Positions 11,675-22,671 of a stretch of DNA of 64,000 bases are shown in pieces. Each line of letters begins with the position of its first letter. Position 1 is the stretch's first letter. Position numbers and translations under genes: made by a program. Under the pieces are notes generated by a model. It worked only from the letters and a program-made list of their open reading frames with translations, did no database searches and was not told the DNA's origin. This DNA comes from Colias croceus. Taxonomy: Eukaryota; Arthropoda; Insecta; Lepidoptera; Pieridae. The stretch spans positions 2,690,501 to 2,754,500 of the forward strand of contig NC_059553.1 in the NCBI RefSeq assembly GCF_905220415.1, given 5' to 3'.

Positions 11675-14600
11675 ATGGCGTCAACGCAGGACGCTTGGTA
11701 TATTTCTTTACTTGGTTTAGCGGAACATTTCCGCACATCAAATCCTCCTGACATAAAAAGTTGTATTCAATGTTTACAAGCTGTATTTAATTTCAAGCCA
11801 CCGCAAAGAGTTGAAGCCAGAACACATTTACAACTTGGGAATATCCTTTTGACACACACTAAAAACATCGACTTGGCGAGAACTCATTTGGAGCAAAGTG
11901 TGAGTTTTCCGTGTTTATTTTGAATTAATGACGAAGTTGTGCAGTGATAGTGATTTCCAGTGAATATACATTTGTACTTTTTGATTTATTTATATATATA
12001 TTTTTAATAATATTTATGTGACCAGTGGAATATAAAATGTAAACAATGTATATGAAGTGGGTCATAATAAGTTTTTTATTTCAGTGGTGTTTATCGCAGA
12101 GCATTAATGGATTCGACGATGTTAAATTTGAAGCCGCTAGTGTGCTTGCGGACCTATTTGAACAGCAGGGTCAGCCAACACATTCTAAACCTATATTACG
12201 AAAAGCGATTGAATTGTCACAGCACAGTGTATATTGGCACTGCAGGCTAATATTCCAACTAGCAGTAAGCATACATTTCATGTTAAATAATCTAACATTA
12301 ACATTTTTGTTATTCATTACTCAGACATGAAAGATAAGTCCTTTTCAATAAACATGAAGATATAAAATTGAAGTGAATATGCATGTAATAATAGAGTCTG
12401 TCAAGCGAGTCTAGTCCCATGAAAAAGGCGGCAAATTCAAAAATCTTTTAGGTGTCAACACTGATATAGCACGCTAAAAATTTATTGATACTTACTTGAA
12501 TTTTTGATAAAAAAAATATACTTGAAATTAATAAAAAAAGTATTTCAATGTAAGTATTTATTTGTCACAATCAGAATCAAGAAATTCATTACGCACAGAA
12601 ATGATGAAAGTAACATGTCATAGCAGCAATTTTTGTCTGATAGTCTGTTTCAGATTTCATTTTTTTATTGTCTTCTATGGCCATGACTTGCTTAACTAAA
12701 TTATGAATTGTGCTTTTTATTAATTCATCATCCAAGGTGGCTGAAAAAAAAATACAACAATTTTTAGAGTAGTTTTCACTTAAAGATGCCCCAGTAAGTT
12801 TCAAGGTCATGAACACGACGTCTGGATCTAAACCAAAACGGAAATCGTGATCACATCACAGTAAAATAAAAAAAGTTAGACAATTGTGCTAAAAGTATCA
12901 ACACGTTTTTGCCAACCTACCTGATTTTGAAATGATTTCATCCAAGACTCGTCGTTTTTGCGATAACACGTCGTTAGATTCACTCTGTATATGATTATAT
13001 TTATTAATCATTGTAAATAACAAGCTCCTGGCACTACTTTTAATAGGTATCGGCATTATAACATTAAAAAACTCAACAAAAACCGTATTATTACGAGGTT
13101 ACAACAGAATTTGTGACAATCTGTTTGACAGGTCATAGTATTGCCATTATAAGAAATCAGTAAAAGGGTTGTGGACTCGACTCGCTTGACAGACTCTAGT
13201 GATAATGTTTCAAATTATGTTTTTAAAATGGAAAATAATATTATATTTCCCATCAATTATTGTAATTAAAGTAAAAAAATTACAAGATTATATTTGTTTT
13301 TTGTACGCTATATACACATTACACATATAGCTTTCCACCCGCTTTGTTTAAAACCTAGTAAATTATATACTAAAATATTCCTCTTCACTTGCTTATCTAT
13401 TAACTAAAATCACATTGAAAACTGTTGCATAGTTTTAAAGATTTAAATACTATGTTGTGATTATTATTTTATTTTTTTCAGCAAATCCATGCCACTGAGA
13501 GAGAATATGAGGTAGCGAGTAGTTTACTGGGTGTTGGTGTAGATTATGCACAGATATCAAATGCAGCATACACAAGGGTACTGTTTTTACTAAGTAGGGT
13601 AATGGTGAGTAAAGCTTTGATCTTTTTATAATATTTATAATTCACTTTTAATATTAAATATTTAATTGAAATGGAAAATTATCTAAGAATAATTATTTTC
13701 TGTTAATAACTGTTATATAAATATGTACTCTAGTTCTGCTGTAATTCAATATTAGAAATATATATTTTACAGTACGTACAGTTTCTTCACTGTTCTATTA
13801 TAAGTTGTTGTCTTTGACCCTGACATAAGGCTAATTATTTTTCACAAATATGTATTTATCTAATTTACAACAGCTGTTCAGTTATCTGTGCAATAAAAGA
13901 ATAAAAACGCTATCAATAAATGTTGTTGCAATACATTACTGAAATAATACTTAAAATTAATAGTACTGTACCCAACTCCTGTAAATTTGCTTTCTATAGG
14001 ATATTTGAAACATGTGTCTTGGGATTCTGTATACTGTATAAGTAATAATCCCAATGTAAGTGCATCTCCAGTATAGTATAGGGGGTCCATTCCAGGGGGT
14101 GATTTACACAACATGAAATAAATATATTTTAAAAAGTATTTTATGCGATTAATTTTTTTATGTGCCGTACTTTTTCGGTGGTTCAAAGGGAAAAAAACTG
14201 AAAAAGAAAAAAGTCGATAAGCTCTTATATTGTTCTAGATAGGTCACCTGGTGGTTCAAATGACCCATAACTTTTTCAACATGGGCCTGTAGTCTCAACT
14301 ATAATCTAATATATAAAAATCAATGCCACTTTTCGTTGTAATTCCATAACTCGAGAACGGCTGAACCGATTTCGATAATTCTTTTTTTATTATATTCCTT
14401 GAAGTACGAGGATGGTTCTTATGTAGAGAAAACGTAAACATGTACCACGGGCGAAGCCGGGGCGGACCGCTAGTTCGATATAAAAATAGACATTAAGTCA
14501 TAATCATCATTTTTAATTGCCCATTCAACTCACGTATAATGACTTATTAACTACAATAATTACTACAATTTATTAGTATCATTGTCTTTTTCTTTATATA

Positions 14601-17600
14601 GTATGTATGTGGGAATCAAACATTCCTACATTCTTTTATGATTCATAATATATTAGTTATTGTTTCCTATATTTAAATTTATAATTGTGTTTGTACTTCC
14701 TACTTTGCAGAAATTACAAACTACAAATTACAAACAACTACCATGTAAAAAATTGTGGACATTTTAATTGAAACCCCCCTTATTTATTTTAAATGTTCAT
14801 CTCATAAAATATTTAAATTGTAGATTTTATTAAAATTAGTATATTTTTCTTGCAGTTATTACTAATAGACAAGAAGATACAGGAAGTGTTGCCACTTTTA
14901 AATCAAGCCGGTCATCTGGTTGAATCATGGGTTGGCAGTCCACATCAGAAGGAGTACCTCAAAGTGTTCTTTCTAGTTTTACAAGTAAATATATAATTTA
15001 TTTAACCTATACTAATCATTTTTTGAAGTGAAACTTCTTTAAGCGCGTTGAGAGTTTCAAGAATTTCAAGATGGCGTCATGGCAATACCGTCACGTCTTG
15101 TAACGCGACAATTTTGTCAAATCTTGCCAAAGAAGTTTCACTTCTGACATGTTCTTTTTCATGTATGTAAAGATGATTTCAGAAAGACAAGTAAGTAGAA
15201 AAATTGACTTTTGATATCAAAGTTTATTTTATTCATATAATTTCAGGTATGTCACTATTTAATGGCGGGACAAGTAAAGAGTGTGAAACCTTGTTTAAAG
15301 CAATTACAACAAAGCATCCAGACAATTATGGCACCAACATGGCCTGATGATGATGGTAAAGTATTAATAGTAATTTTATTCACATAGTTTCAATGTATTT
15401 TTATATCATAATAACAATAAGCAATTAGCAAACATATTATACTATATAGGATTGAATTTTACTCATAATACTTTGTGTAGAAAATTTTACTCTACAGAAA
15501 CATTTGATTATTTTCGAAAGGAATTGAATTGAAGAACTGCATTCATCAGTTCACCAATTTTAAAAATTCATTGTTATGTTTTGCATCAAAACTATTTGAC
15601 TAATTTAAAAAATTATTCTAAGAATGTGTCTGATACATAATTCAAAGTATTAATTTAAACTGATTGACTTTAGATCATAACCAACTGACATAGGTATTAT
15701 ATTTTTTAACGCCGCGTTAGTACAACGACGCATTCGCGTGCGGCAGCGAATATCTGCGAAACTACTGCGTACCGAAATATCTGCTGAACGAGTAAACAGC
15801 AATGTTTTCGCCATGTTTGTGTAATGTCGCCTCTACACATAGGCCAGCGCATTCGCCAGCGCGCTGGCGGTGCGCTTGCAAACGCGCTTGTGAGTAATCC
15901 ACACGTTGGAAGGTCGTTCAGTATGGTTTGGTTCGAGCCAATGTGCGGACGGATTCAAAATGGATGTAACAAACAAAGAAATAAACACACTTTCACATTT
16001 ATAATATTAAAATAATATTAAAGTAGGATGCTCTTTGTGAAGTAAAACATTGTGAGGAAAACGGCATGTCCAAGAACCTTATTTATTTGGCACTTTTAAT
16101 ACATACAACATTTTTATTTTTATGGTACTTATTTTTTGGGTTCCACAGGCAGTTTTAACTCTGATAGAGCTCAATAAATTTAAATGTTTCCTCGTTACTC
16201 ATATTGTTCGCCATTTTGTCAAGTTAGGTGTTAATTCGCCGCAAGAAAAAAACGTGCACTCCTGATCGCTGCTACAGTCAAACTGATCGCGCGGCCAATG
16301 TGTGGATGGTGCGCCAAGCTTGCGACAAGTGTCCTTTGATGTTTCCGACACCGCGCGGCAAGCTCGCAAGCGCGCTGGCCAACGTTCAAATACCTACCAC
16401 CAGCGCGCGAACGCCCGTTCTACACATTGGACAAGTGCATGTGCCAACGCGCTTGCCAACGCGTTGGCCTATGTGTAGTGCCGGCATAATGGCCATTTCG
16501 CAGTTCCTTGCGAAACAATACTGACAAGGACGCAACTATTTCATCTATCTATGTCCTAGAGTGAGACGTATCATAAGCGAAAACCTGCCATACTACTGAC
16601 AGATTTTTCGTTGTTTCGCTGTAGCTCGCGAATGCGTCGGTGTACTAACGGCGTTATAATAAAACAGTAAATGTTGGCAGCGGTGTGCGGCGGCGCGGGC
16701 GCGGGCGGGGCGGGCGCGGGCGGGGCGGGCGGCGGCGAGTCGTTCGTGTGGCTCTCGCGGCAGCAGCTCTACGTGCTCGTGTACCTCGTCACCGTCATGC
16801 ACTCGGCGCAGGCCGGCTACATGGACAAGGCGCACAAGTACACGGAGAAGGCGCTCGCGCAGATCGACAAGCTCACTTGTATGTATTTTTTCTGATATCT
16901 TTAACGTCTTATTTGCTGTGTTTAATGGAAGTTAAATAAAGTATTGTATTGGATTTGTGAGTGTCAGTGTTAGTTTTGTTGGACGCGTTCCTTATCGCAC
17001 TTTGCGAAAGAGAGCTTGATGAAATTAAGACCAAAAGTTGTAATGACACTTTTTGTTATAGTTGTAAGCGGTAAACGTAAGTTACTTTTCTCCATCTGCG
17101 TCTCCCTGTCTCTCGAAAGCGAGCTAGTTTTTTTAGTATCTTCGTTCCATCAGAGTGTCTCTTGACACCTCTCAAGTATATTTAAATTCATATTAAAATT
17201 TAAAACAGAATAATAAAAAGTTTTTGTTTGTCTATTAGCTGCAGGCGACGACACCAACTCGATAGCGAGCGGGCAGTCGGCGGGTCGCGCGGGGCGCGGC
17301 GGCGCGGCGCTGGCGTGGCGGCTGCGGGTCGCGCTCGTCGAGCACGCGGCGCTGTGCCGCCTCGTGGCCGGCGGCAAGGCGCACGCGCTGCACGAGATCG
17401 CGCGCGCCGCGCACCTGCTGCGCCACCCGCCCAACGGTACGTGCTGTGTGTGCTGCAGCGCGCTGTGCAGCACGCGGCGCTGTGCCGCCTCGTGGCCGGC
17501 GGCAAGGCGCACGCGCTGCACGAGATCGCGCGCGCCGCGCACCTGCTGCGCCACCCGCCCAACGGTACGTGCTGTGTGTGCTGCAGCGCGCTGTGCAGCA

Positions 17601-20137
17601 CGCGGCGCTGTGCCGCCTCGTGGCCGGCGGCAAGGCGCACGCGCTGCACGAGATCGCGCGCGCCGCGCACCTGCTGCGCCACCCGCCCAACGGTACGTGC
17701 TGTGTGTGCTGCAGCGCGCTGTGCAGCACGCGGCGCTGTGCCGCCTCGTGGCCGGCGGCAAGGCGCACGCGCTGCACGAGATCGCGCGCGCCGCGCACCT
17801 GCTGCGCCACCCGCCCAACGGTACGTGCTGTGTGTGCTGCAGCGCGCTGTGCAGCACGCGGCGCTGTGCCGCCTCGTGGCCGGCGGCAAGGCGCACGCGC
17901 TGCACGAGATCGCGCGCGCCGCGCACCTGCTGCGCCACCCGCCCAACGGTACGTGCTGTGTGTGCTGCAGCGTGCCGTGGAGATATACCTGCCTGATTGG
18001 TCATTGAGGTTCCCCAGGACGCCGCGCATCAGCTGCAGCCCAATGGAACGCTTAACACGGTCTATGCTAATTCTTTTAGAACTTCCCGCTCATTCTCAAG
18101 CCCGCATCTTTTGTGAAATTAGTTGTCATCAAATTTTTCGACGGTAAATATAAATATAATTCATGATTTGTGCATTAAAAACAACAAAAAACTTAAAAAT
18201 AAATCTTACTCGCGTTAAAAAATTATTTGCGTGAAGAAATTTTCATTGTGAAAAAAAAATAAGCAAAAATAGTGTTTCCCACACAATGCTAATATAATTT
18301 TTATGTCTGTTTGCAGCCCAGTGCGCAGCGGCGCACACCCCGCAGCTCCACTGCCTGCTGGGCCTGTACGCGATGTCCATGAACTGCATGGAGGCCGCCG
18401 AAGCGCAGTTCCACACCGCTATACATGTGAGTTACAGTTGCATGTATAAAAGACTACACATTTATATAGAAACTGTATTTTTTAGGAGTCTGTCACTAAA
18501 TAATCACCAATAAAACCCTGTAATAACTTAGGCCCCGGAACCACAGACACAATAGAAAATCTATTGTGTCTTGGACCGATCGGGCCGCTTGGGGCTCAAT
18601 GGGTGAACTCATTAAATATATCGTATTAGTTGTGAGGGTAATTGTGAAATAATGATTAGAAATTTTTTAATTTCAGATGTCACAAGAAAGAGATCTATGG
18701 ATGTTTGCAAAACTGAATCTAGCAATTGTATATTTAAGAGGACGAAGAGATAATGATTTAGCTCAAATTATGGAACAGGTATGTTTTCTCAGTTTTTTTT
18801 ATCTTTAATGTCGTGTTTTCTAATTTAATTTCAAAAAAGTAATTAAAAAATTCTTAGTAAATGTTTGTTGCTTGTAGTATAGCCATAGCGGCATACTACT
18901 ACTATTTAGTAATTTTTTGCCATATTAACTTAAAAGTATCTAAAATCTATAAATAAATACAGGTACGACCTGAAGCGTTACCTGCGTACGCGCACGGTTT
19001 GCGCGCCGCTTCATACTACGTTCTGGGGCTACAAGCCTTTTTCCAAGCGCGGTATAATGAAGCCAAGTGAGTATACATTTATTTTACTACCATATTTATT
19101 GAGTAATAATGATTGTAAAATTATTTATTGTAATTGTTCTGTGTTTCCGGCTCGAAGGACCACACAATAAAAATTATTTTGATGGTTGTAAAATTACAAA
19201 ATGCGTTTGTGAAAGCTTTATTCTACTATGAAATGTTGCTTATAAATTTTCTCTCGAAGGGCCACAAATAAAACTACATAGATGCTTGTAAAATAGATTT
19301 ATTTTATTTCAATTTCCAGACGGTATTTAAGAGAAACGCTCAAGATGGCGAACGCGGAGGACCTCAACCGTCTCACGTCGTGCTCGCTCGTGCTGCTCGG
19401 GCACATCTTCCTGTCGATCAACAACTCGAGAGAGAGCATGAACATGGTGACCCCGGCTATGCAACTCGCTAGTAAAATACCTGATGTGCACGTGCAATTG
19501 TGGGCTTCGGCTATATTGAAAGGTATACTAGGTTTTAGATACAGGATTTTGTATAATGTGATTATTACAAGCTTTTCAACATTTTTTTGCAATAGAAACC
19601 AATTCTATATATTGCACAGTAAGAAGATAAATAATTAAAAACAATTATCGTCAAATGTGTGTAACTTGCACATGGTAGAAGTGACACCTTCTAAAGTTTC
19701 GGCTTCAAAATATTGTGACAAATGTAAAATTTACCATGAATAAAGGAGTATAATGCTTTCCATCTCATTTTCTCCTTCAAAAATGAATGTATGTCTCTTT
19801 CTATTGTCACTTTTTCATGTTACCATCATCAATTTACAACATTCAAAGAACAGAATGAAATCACATAGGTATAAACAAAAATCTGTGACAAAAAGCAGCT
19901 GTCTGAAGTAACATTTTGTGTTTTCCAGACCTATACCGGCTAGCGGGGGACACGGAGCGCGAGAACGAAGCGTACCAGATGCACTGCAACTTCTCGCAGG
20001 CGCTGCTCAAGGATCACTTCCAGGCGACGCAGCTGCCGCAGCACGCGCTCGTGCACTGGACCAGCGGGCCTCCGCCCGCGTTACCCGCGCCCCCTGCAGC
20101 CCCGCCTGCTCCAGCGCCTGGTGTGTCGCACACGTAG
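11675..20137 (+). CDS. Mau2: MAU2 / SCC4 chromatid cohesion factor (627 aa, 12 exons)
   Basis: MAU2 pairs with NIPBL/Scc2 to load cohesin onto chromatin. It is a TPR-like helical repeat protein of about 610-630 aa. Exons: 11675-11899, 12085-12264, 13482-13604, 14856-14984, 15247-15355, 16681-16878, 17245-17436, 18317-18426, 18677-18778, 18963-19066, 19320-19522, 19929-20137. Phase closes at all 11 junctions, giving 627 aa. Family landmarks include LLGLAEHFRTSNPP, FKPPQRVEARTHLQLGNIL, DVKFEAASVLADL, AGQVKSVKPCLKQLQQSIQT, LYVLVYLVTVMHSAQAGYM and LNRLTSCSLVLLGHIF. Exon 6 begins with a Gly/Ala-rich insert, and the C-terminus is Pro/Ala-rich. Exons 6-7 are extremely GC-rich compared with the rest. 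An upstream in-frame ATG at 11639 exists; 11675 gives the usual N-terminus. The exon 7 donor is repeated five times (see 17342-17981). Confidence 0.94.
12394..13196. mobile_element. 803-bp TIR element in MAU2 intron 2, carrying an antisense spliced ORF
   Basis: Both ends carry GAGTCTGTCAAGCGAGTC in inverted orientation (about 24 bp with one mismatch), and the element is flanked by TA at 12392-12393 and 13197-13198. The interior holds a complete two-exon minus-strand reading frame with polyadenylation signals inside the element. The TIR plus TA duplication suggests a Tc1/mariner-like non-autonomous element, but the encoded protein shows no transposase motif. Confidence 0.65.
12589..13056 (-). 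CDS. Two-exon small protein inside a TIR element (124 aa, unknown)
   Basis: Exon A is 13056-12921, exon B is 12827-12589. The donor is CAG|GTAGGT, the acceptor is TTTGGTTTAG, phase 1 closes, and translation gives 124 aa. It starts MPIPIKSSARSLLFTMINKY, crosses the junction as ..DEIISKS-DPDVVFMTLKL.. and ends ..CYFHHFCA. It is charged and probably helical, with no transmembrane segment. AATAAA on the minus strand occurs near 12550 and 12475, both within the element. I do not recognise the family. It could be an element-encoded accessory protein, a captured host gene, or a small nested gene in a MAU2 intron. Confidence 0.5.
14304..14474 (+). repeat. Lepidopteran interspersed repeat with GGGCGAAGCCG..CTAGT tail
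   Basis: It contains CTCGAGAACGGCTGAACCG, then GAGGATGGTTCTTATGTAGA, and ends ACGGGCGAAGCC..CCGCTAGT. This conserved 3' tail recurs at 28144-28304, to 35464 and to 45000 in this window, always on the plus strand. I know it as a common lepidopteran repeat, often attributed to Helitron-like (Lep1) elements. That attribution was not tested here. Confidence 0.6.
15025..15144. mobile_element. 120-bp palindromic MITE in MAU2 intron 4 (copy 1 of 2)
   Basis: It starts GAAGTGAAACTTCTTT and ends with its complement AAAGAAGTTTCACTTC. The interior contains ATGGCGTCATGGCAATACCG. A second copy in the reverse orientation is at 21595-21717. No transposase is present. Confidence 0.75.
15707..16656. mobile_element. 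Nested TIR elements in MAU2 intron 5, ending 24 bp before exon 6
   Basis: The outer element has ends TAACGCCGCGTTAGTAC and GTACTAACGGCGTTA, with similarity continuing inward through CGACGCATTCGCG. An inner element at about 15832-16479 has ends CTACACATAGGCCAGCGC and GCGTTGGCCTATGTGTAG and a GC-rich interior full of CCAGCGCG/CGCGCTGG motifs. The outer right end leaves only TAATAAAACAGTAAATGTTG before the CAG acceptor of exon 6. Confidence 0.7.
17342..17981 (+). repeat. Five 128-bp tandem copies spanning the MAU2 exon 7 / intron 7 boundary
   Basis: The motif GCACGCGGCGCTGTGCCGCC recurs at 17342, 17470, 17598, 17726 and 17854, an exact 128-bp period. Each copy holds the 3' part of exon 7, the donor AACG|GTACGT, and a short intronic piece ending in acceptor-like GCTGCAG. 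Because 128 is not a multiple of 3, the copies cannot all be read through in the MAU2 frame. Only the first donor (17436|17437) followed by exon 8 keeps phase, so copies 2-5 are assigned to the intron. The long open frames on both strands here come from GC-richness. Confidence 0.85.
18525..18604. repeat. 80-bp palindrome-cored repeat (copy 1 of 2)
   Basis: It contains GGCCCCGGAACCACAGACAC, the palindrome CACAATAGAAAATCTATTGTG and CGATCGGGCCGCTTGGGGC. A near-identical inverted copy lies at 33183-33262. It is probably a short interspersed element of unknown type. Confidence 0.65.
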
Positions 20138-22671
20138 GAGTCGTGAAAGTGATAGTGATAGTGAAAGTGCAGTTATGGACTCATGCAGTACCCTCATTCC
20201 CGGCCAGGAAAACAAAATGCTAAAAAGTTACATGGAATCACTTAACGTTTGGACGTTTGGACCAGAGGTGCTCCGCCCGCAGTATTGCTCGTGCCCAGCG
20301 TGTCGCACTCGTAGAGACACACGTGAAAGTGTTTTTGCGAAATTTCCGCATACATAGACCTCACCATGCTTGAGTATAATATGGAATTCGGTGCCTACAG
20401 TGCCCAGTAAAACTAAAATGCTATATGAAATCACTTTACACAGTGCCAGGAAAAAAAGGAATCATGACTTCGGACATCCCACCCATCACCACCTAAGTGC
20501 TCTGTGCTCGACAGTGTATTCTGCATTTGGTGTATATCCAGTATAGAAAGTACCTGCATTCACCCATTGCATCAAACACTAATATTAATGTTACTTGTAT
20601 ACAGTTAACATCCTGTAAAGAACTAGTCCACGAATTCTACCTACTATTAAATCTACCAGTTTATATGATAAATAGCAATATTAATATGTACATGGTGTTG
20701 TGTTTTTTCACAATAAATTGAGAAAAGTAAAAATTACCAGAAACTCATAATTTAAAAAATCATATGCACAGGGAGGATATCTTTAACTTATGATCACTAT
20801 GAATATTGCCTTATTGATACTGTAGGGAGATTTTTGCTTTTAATAATTCCATTAATTAATTCAGAGCATGATAAGGTATTATAATAATTAAACATTGTAT
20901 TTGATATTAGATGCAAACAGTACAAAAATATGTTTATGCAGACTGACTTTGTGATAATATGAGATAACATTTGTGTCGTGGGCTTTGGTGTGAACGGAAA
21001 CTGCATTTTAGGGGGAAATATTTAAAACCATGATTTCATTTAAGCAATAAAGTTGAAGTAAAAAATTATTATGAAAGCATTTGAAACAACAAAAACTCAT
21101 AAGAACTTTTGATTTACGATTTTTTTTAATAATCTCCAATGTATTGATTTTTTTAATGGTTAAATTGCACGCGCATACAATAATCCTTGCGCGAGTAAAC
21201 AAATTTTAATTTATTTAATGTTTCTTGGTCTAGATTAAAATGCCTTTAAATTAATTATTTAATGAAAAATAATTATTTTTAGATTTATAAATCATATTAT
21301 TAGACGAGATTTTTAATAACTTATTTCAAAAAGGGGTTATATAATCAATTGATTCTGGAGTAAGAGTCTTATCAAATTGGTGCTTATAATTTACTCTTAT
21401 TCTTTGGGTATTCATAAAAGAATATATCTTGATCATCATACAATTATTTAATAATTTTAAATAAATATTTATTTTTCTGGTATTGCCTTTTATGTCACAC
21501 ACCTGTATTACCTTTACTGTTGGTAATACAGAAAATTAAAATAGCAAAAAAAACGATCTATAAAAAAGAGCGTCTGTGCTGAGCACACGTGTTAAAGTGA
21601 AACTTCTTTGGCAAGATTCATTGATACCAAAATTGTCGCCTTACTCCATGATGTGACGGTATTGCCATGACGTGACCTTGAAATTTTACTCTCAACGCGC
21701 CTAAAGAAGTTTCACTTCAAAAATAATGACAATTCATACAAAGCACTCAAACCGTCTTTAAAATCGGTAGTTACACATAAGAGATTTTTATAATTTCTTA
21801 CAAATTGTCCACTTTGATAATAGTGATATCATAGGATGGAATAGCCGAAATAAGAGTTTTTGTAAAAATAGATGTAATACCATATCCCTTAGTATTGTAT
21901 TGTTTAGAGGTCGATGCGGCGCTTGAGACGCACTGCAGCACAATGCTGGTTAGCGTGCAAACAGACGATTTCACCAAAAGGACTGACTTATTTGTAAATA
22001 ATTTATCGATGCGAAATAAAAGAACAAAGATGTCTCATATTTATTTGTTAGTGCGAATGTTGTTGGCGACTCGTCAGGTTGATTATTGTTAGTTGTAATC
22101 ACTCATTGGTGTTTTGATGGACGGATTCGCTTACTGTATATTATAAAGGTACGTCACAATAGCTGTTAATTATTTCCGCGGTTATATTTTTGTATCTTAG
22201 ACTGTTAGTTTCTTCCATATTCATGGATCTGTCCATTAAAACGTGCGATATCATTCTCGCGAGACGTTGTAAATTAAACACTTGTAATTTGTATACATTT
22301 TATTCGATTATTCCCAAACAGTGTGATGTGGCCTTACGCAATAGGTACATTTGCTGTTGTTAATATGTAAATAAAAGTTGAATTATTGTAAATAATAAAA
22401 TATATGTTTTTTGCTATAAAATGTATTTTATTTACACTCCTACTTGGAACTTTTCCGTTCAAAGAACACTGCATTTCAATCTTCTGAAATATTTTACAGT
22501 AGTCTACAGAACGTCGACATGCTAATGATAATTTATAAAAACAGTTGCTCATAATATGAAGAGTACAATAAATAAATCACATTTAAACGATCACACTCAT
22601 TTTCATATTGGACGTATGTATTTTAGCTACAACATTAATAATAAGTACTGCTATATTCCACGGAGTCACAG
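20138..22671. other. MAU2 3' flank and intergenic DNA
   Basis: The first part, probably 3' UTR, contains internally duplicated phrases (CGCACACGTAGGAG / CGCACTCGTAGAGA and ATGCTAAAAAGTTACATGG / ATGCTATATGAAATCACTT), about 240 bp apart. AATAAA at 20711 is a plausible polyadenylation signal. Apart from the MITE at 21595-21717 I see no supported exon. The 65-aa frame at 21895-22092 has no recognisable features. Confidence 0.5.
21595..21717. mobile_element. Palindromic MITE (copy 2 of 2)
   Basis: Ends AAGTGAAACTTCTTT and AAAGAAGTTTCACTT, interior GTGACGGTATTGCCATGACG. It is the reverse-orientation partner of 15025-15144. Confidence 0.75.

Noticed and set aside
17150..18147. Several 200-280 aa open frames on both strands over the MAU2 exon 7 repeats
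   Set aside because: They arise because a GC-rich 128-bp unit repeats five times. The MAU2 frame is supported by homology, the others are Ala/Arg-rich shadows.
21895..22092. 65-aa plus-strand frame downstream of MAU2
   Set aside because: No recognisable motif, poor start context and no splice partners.
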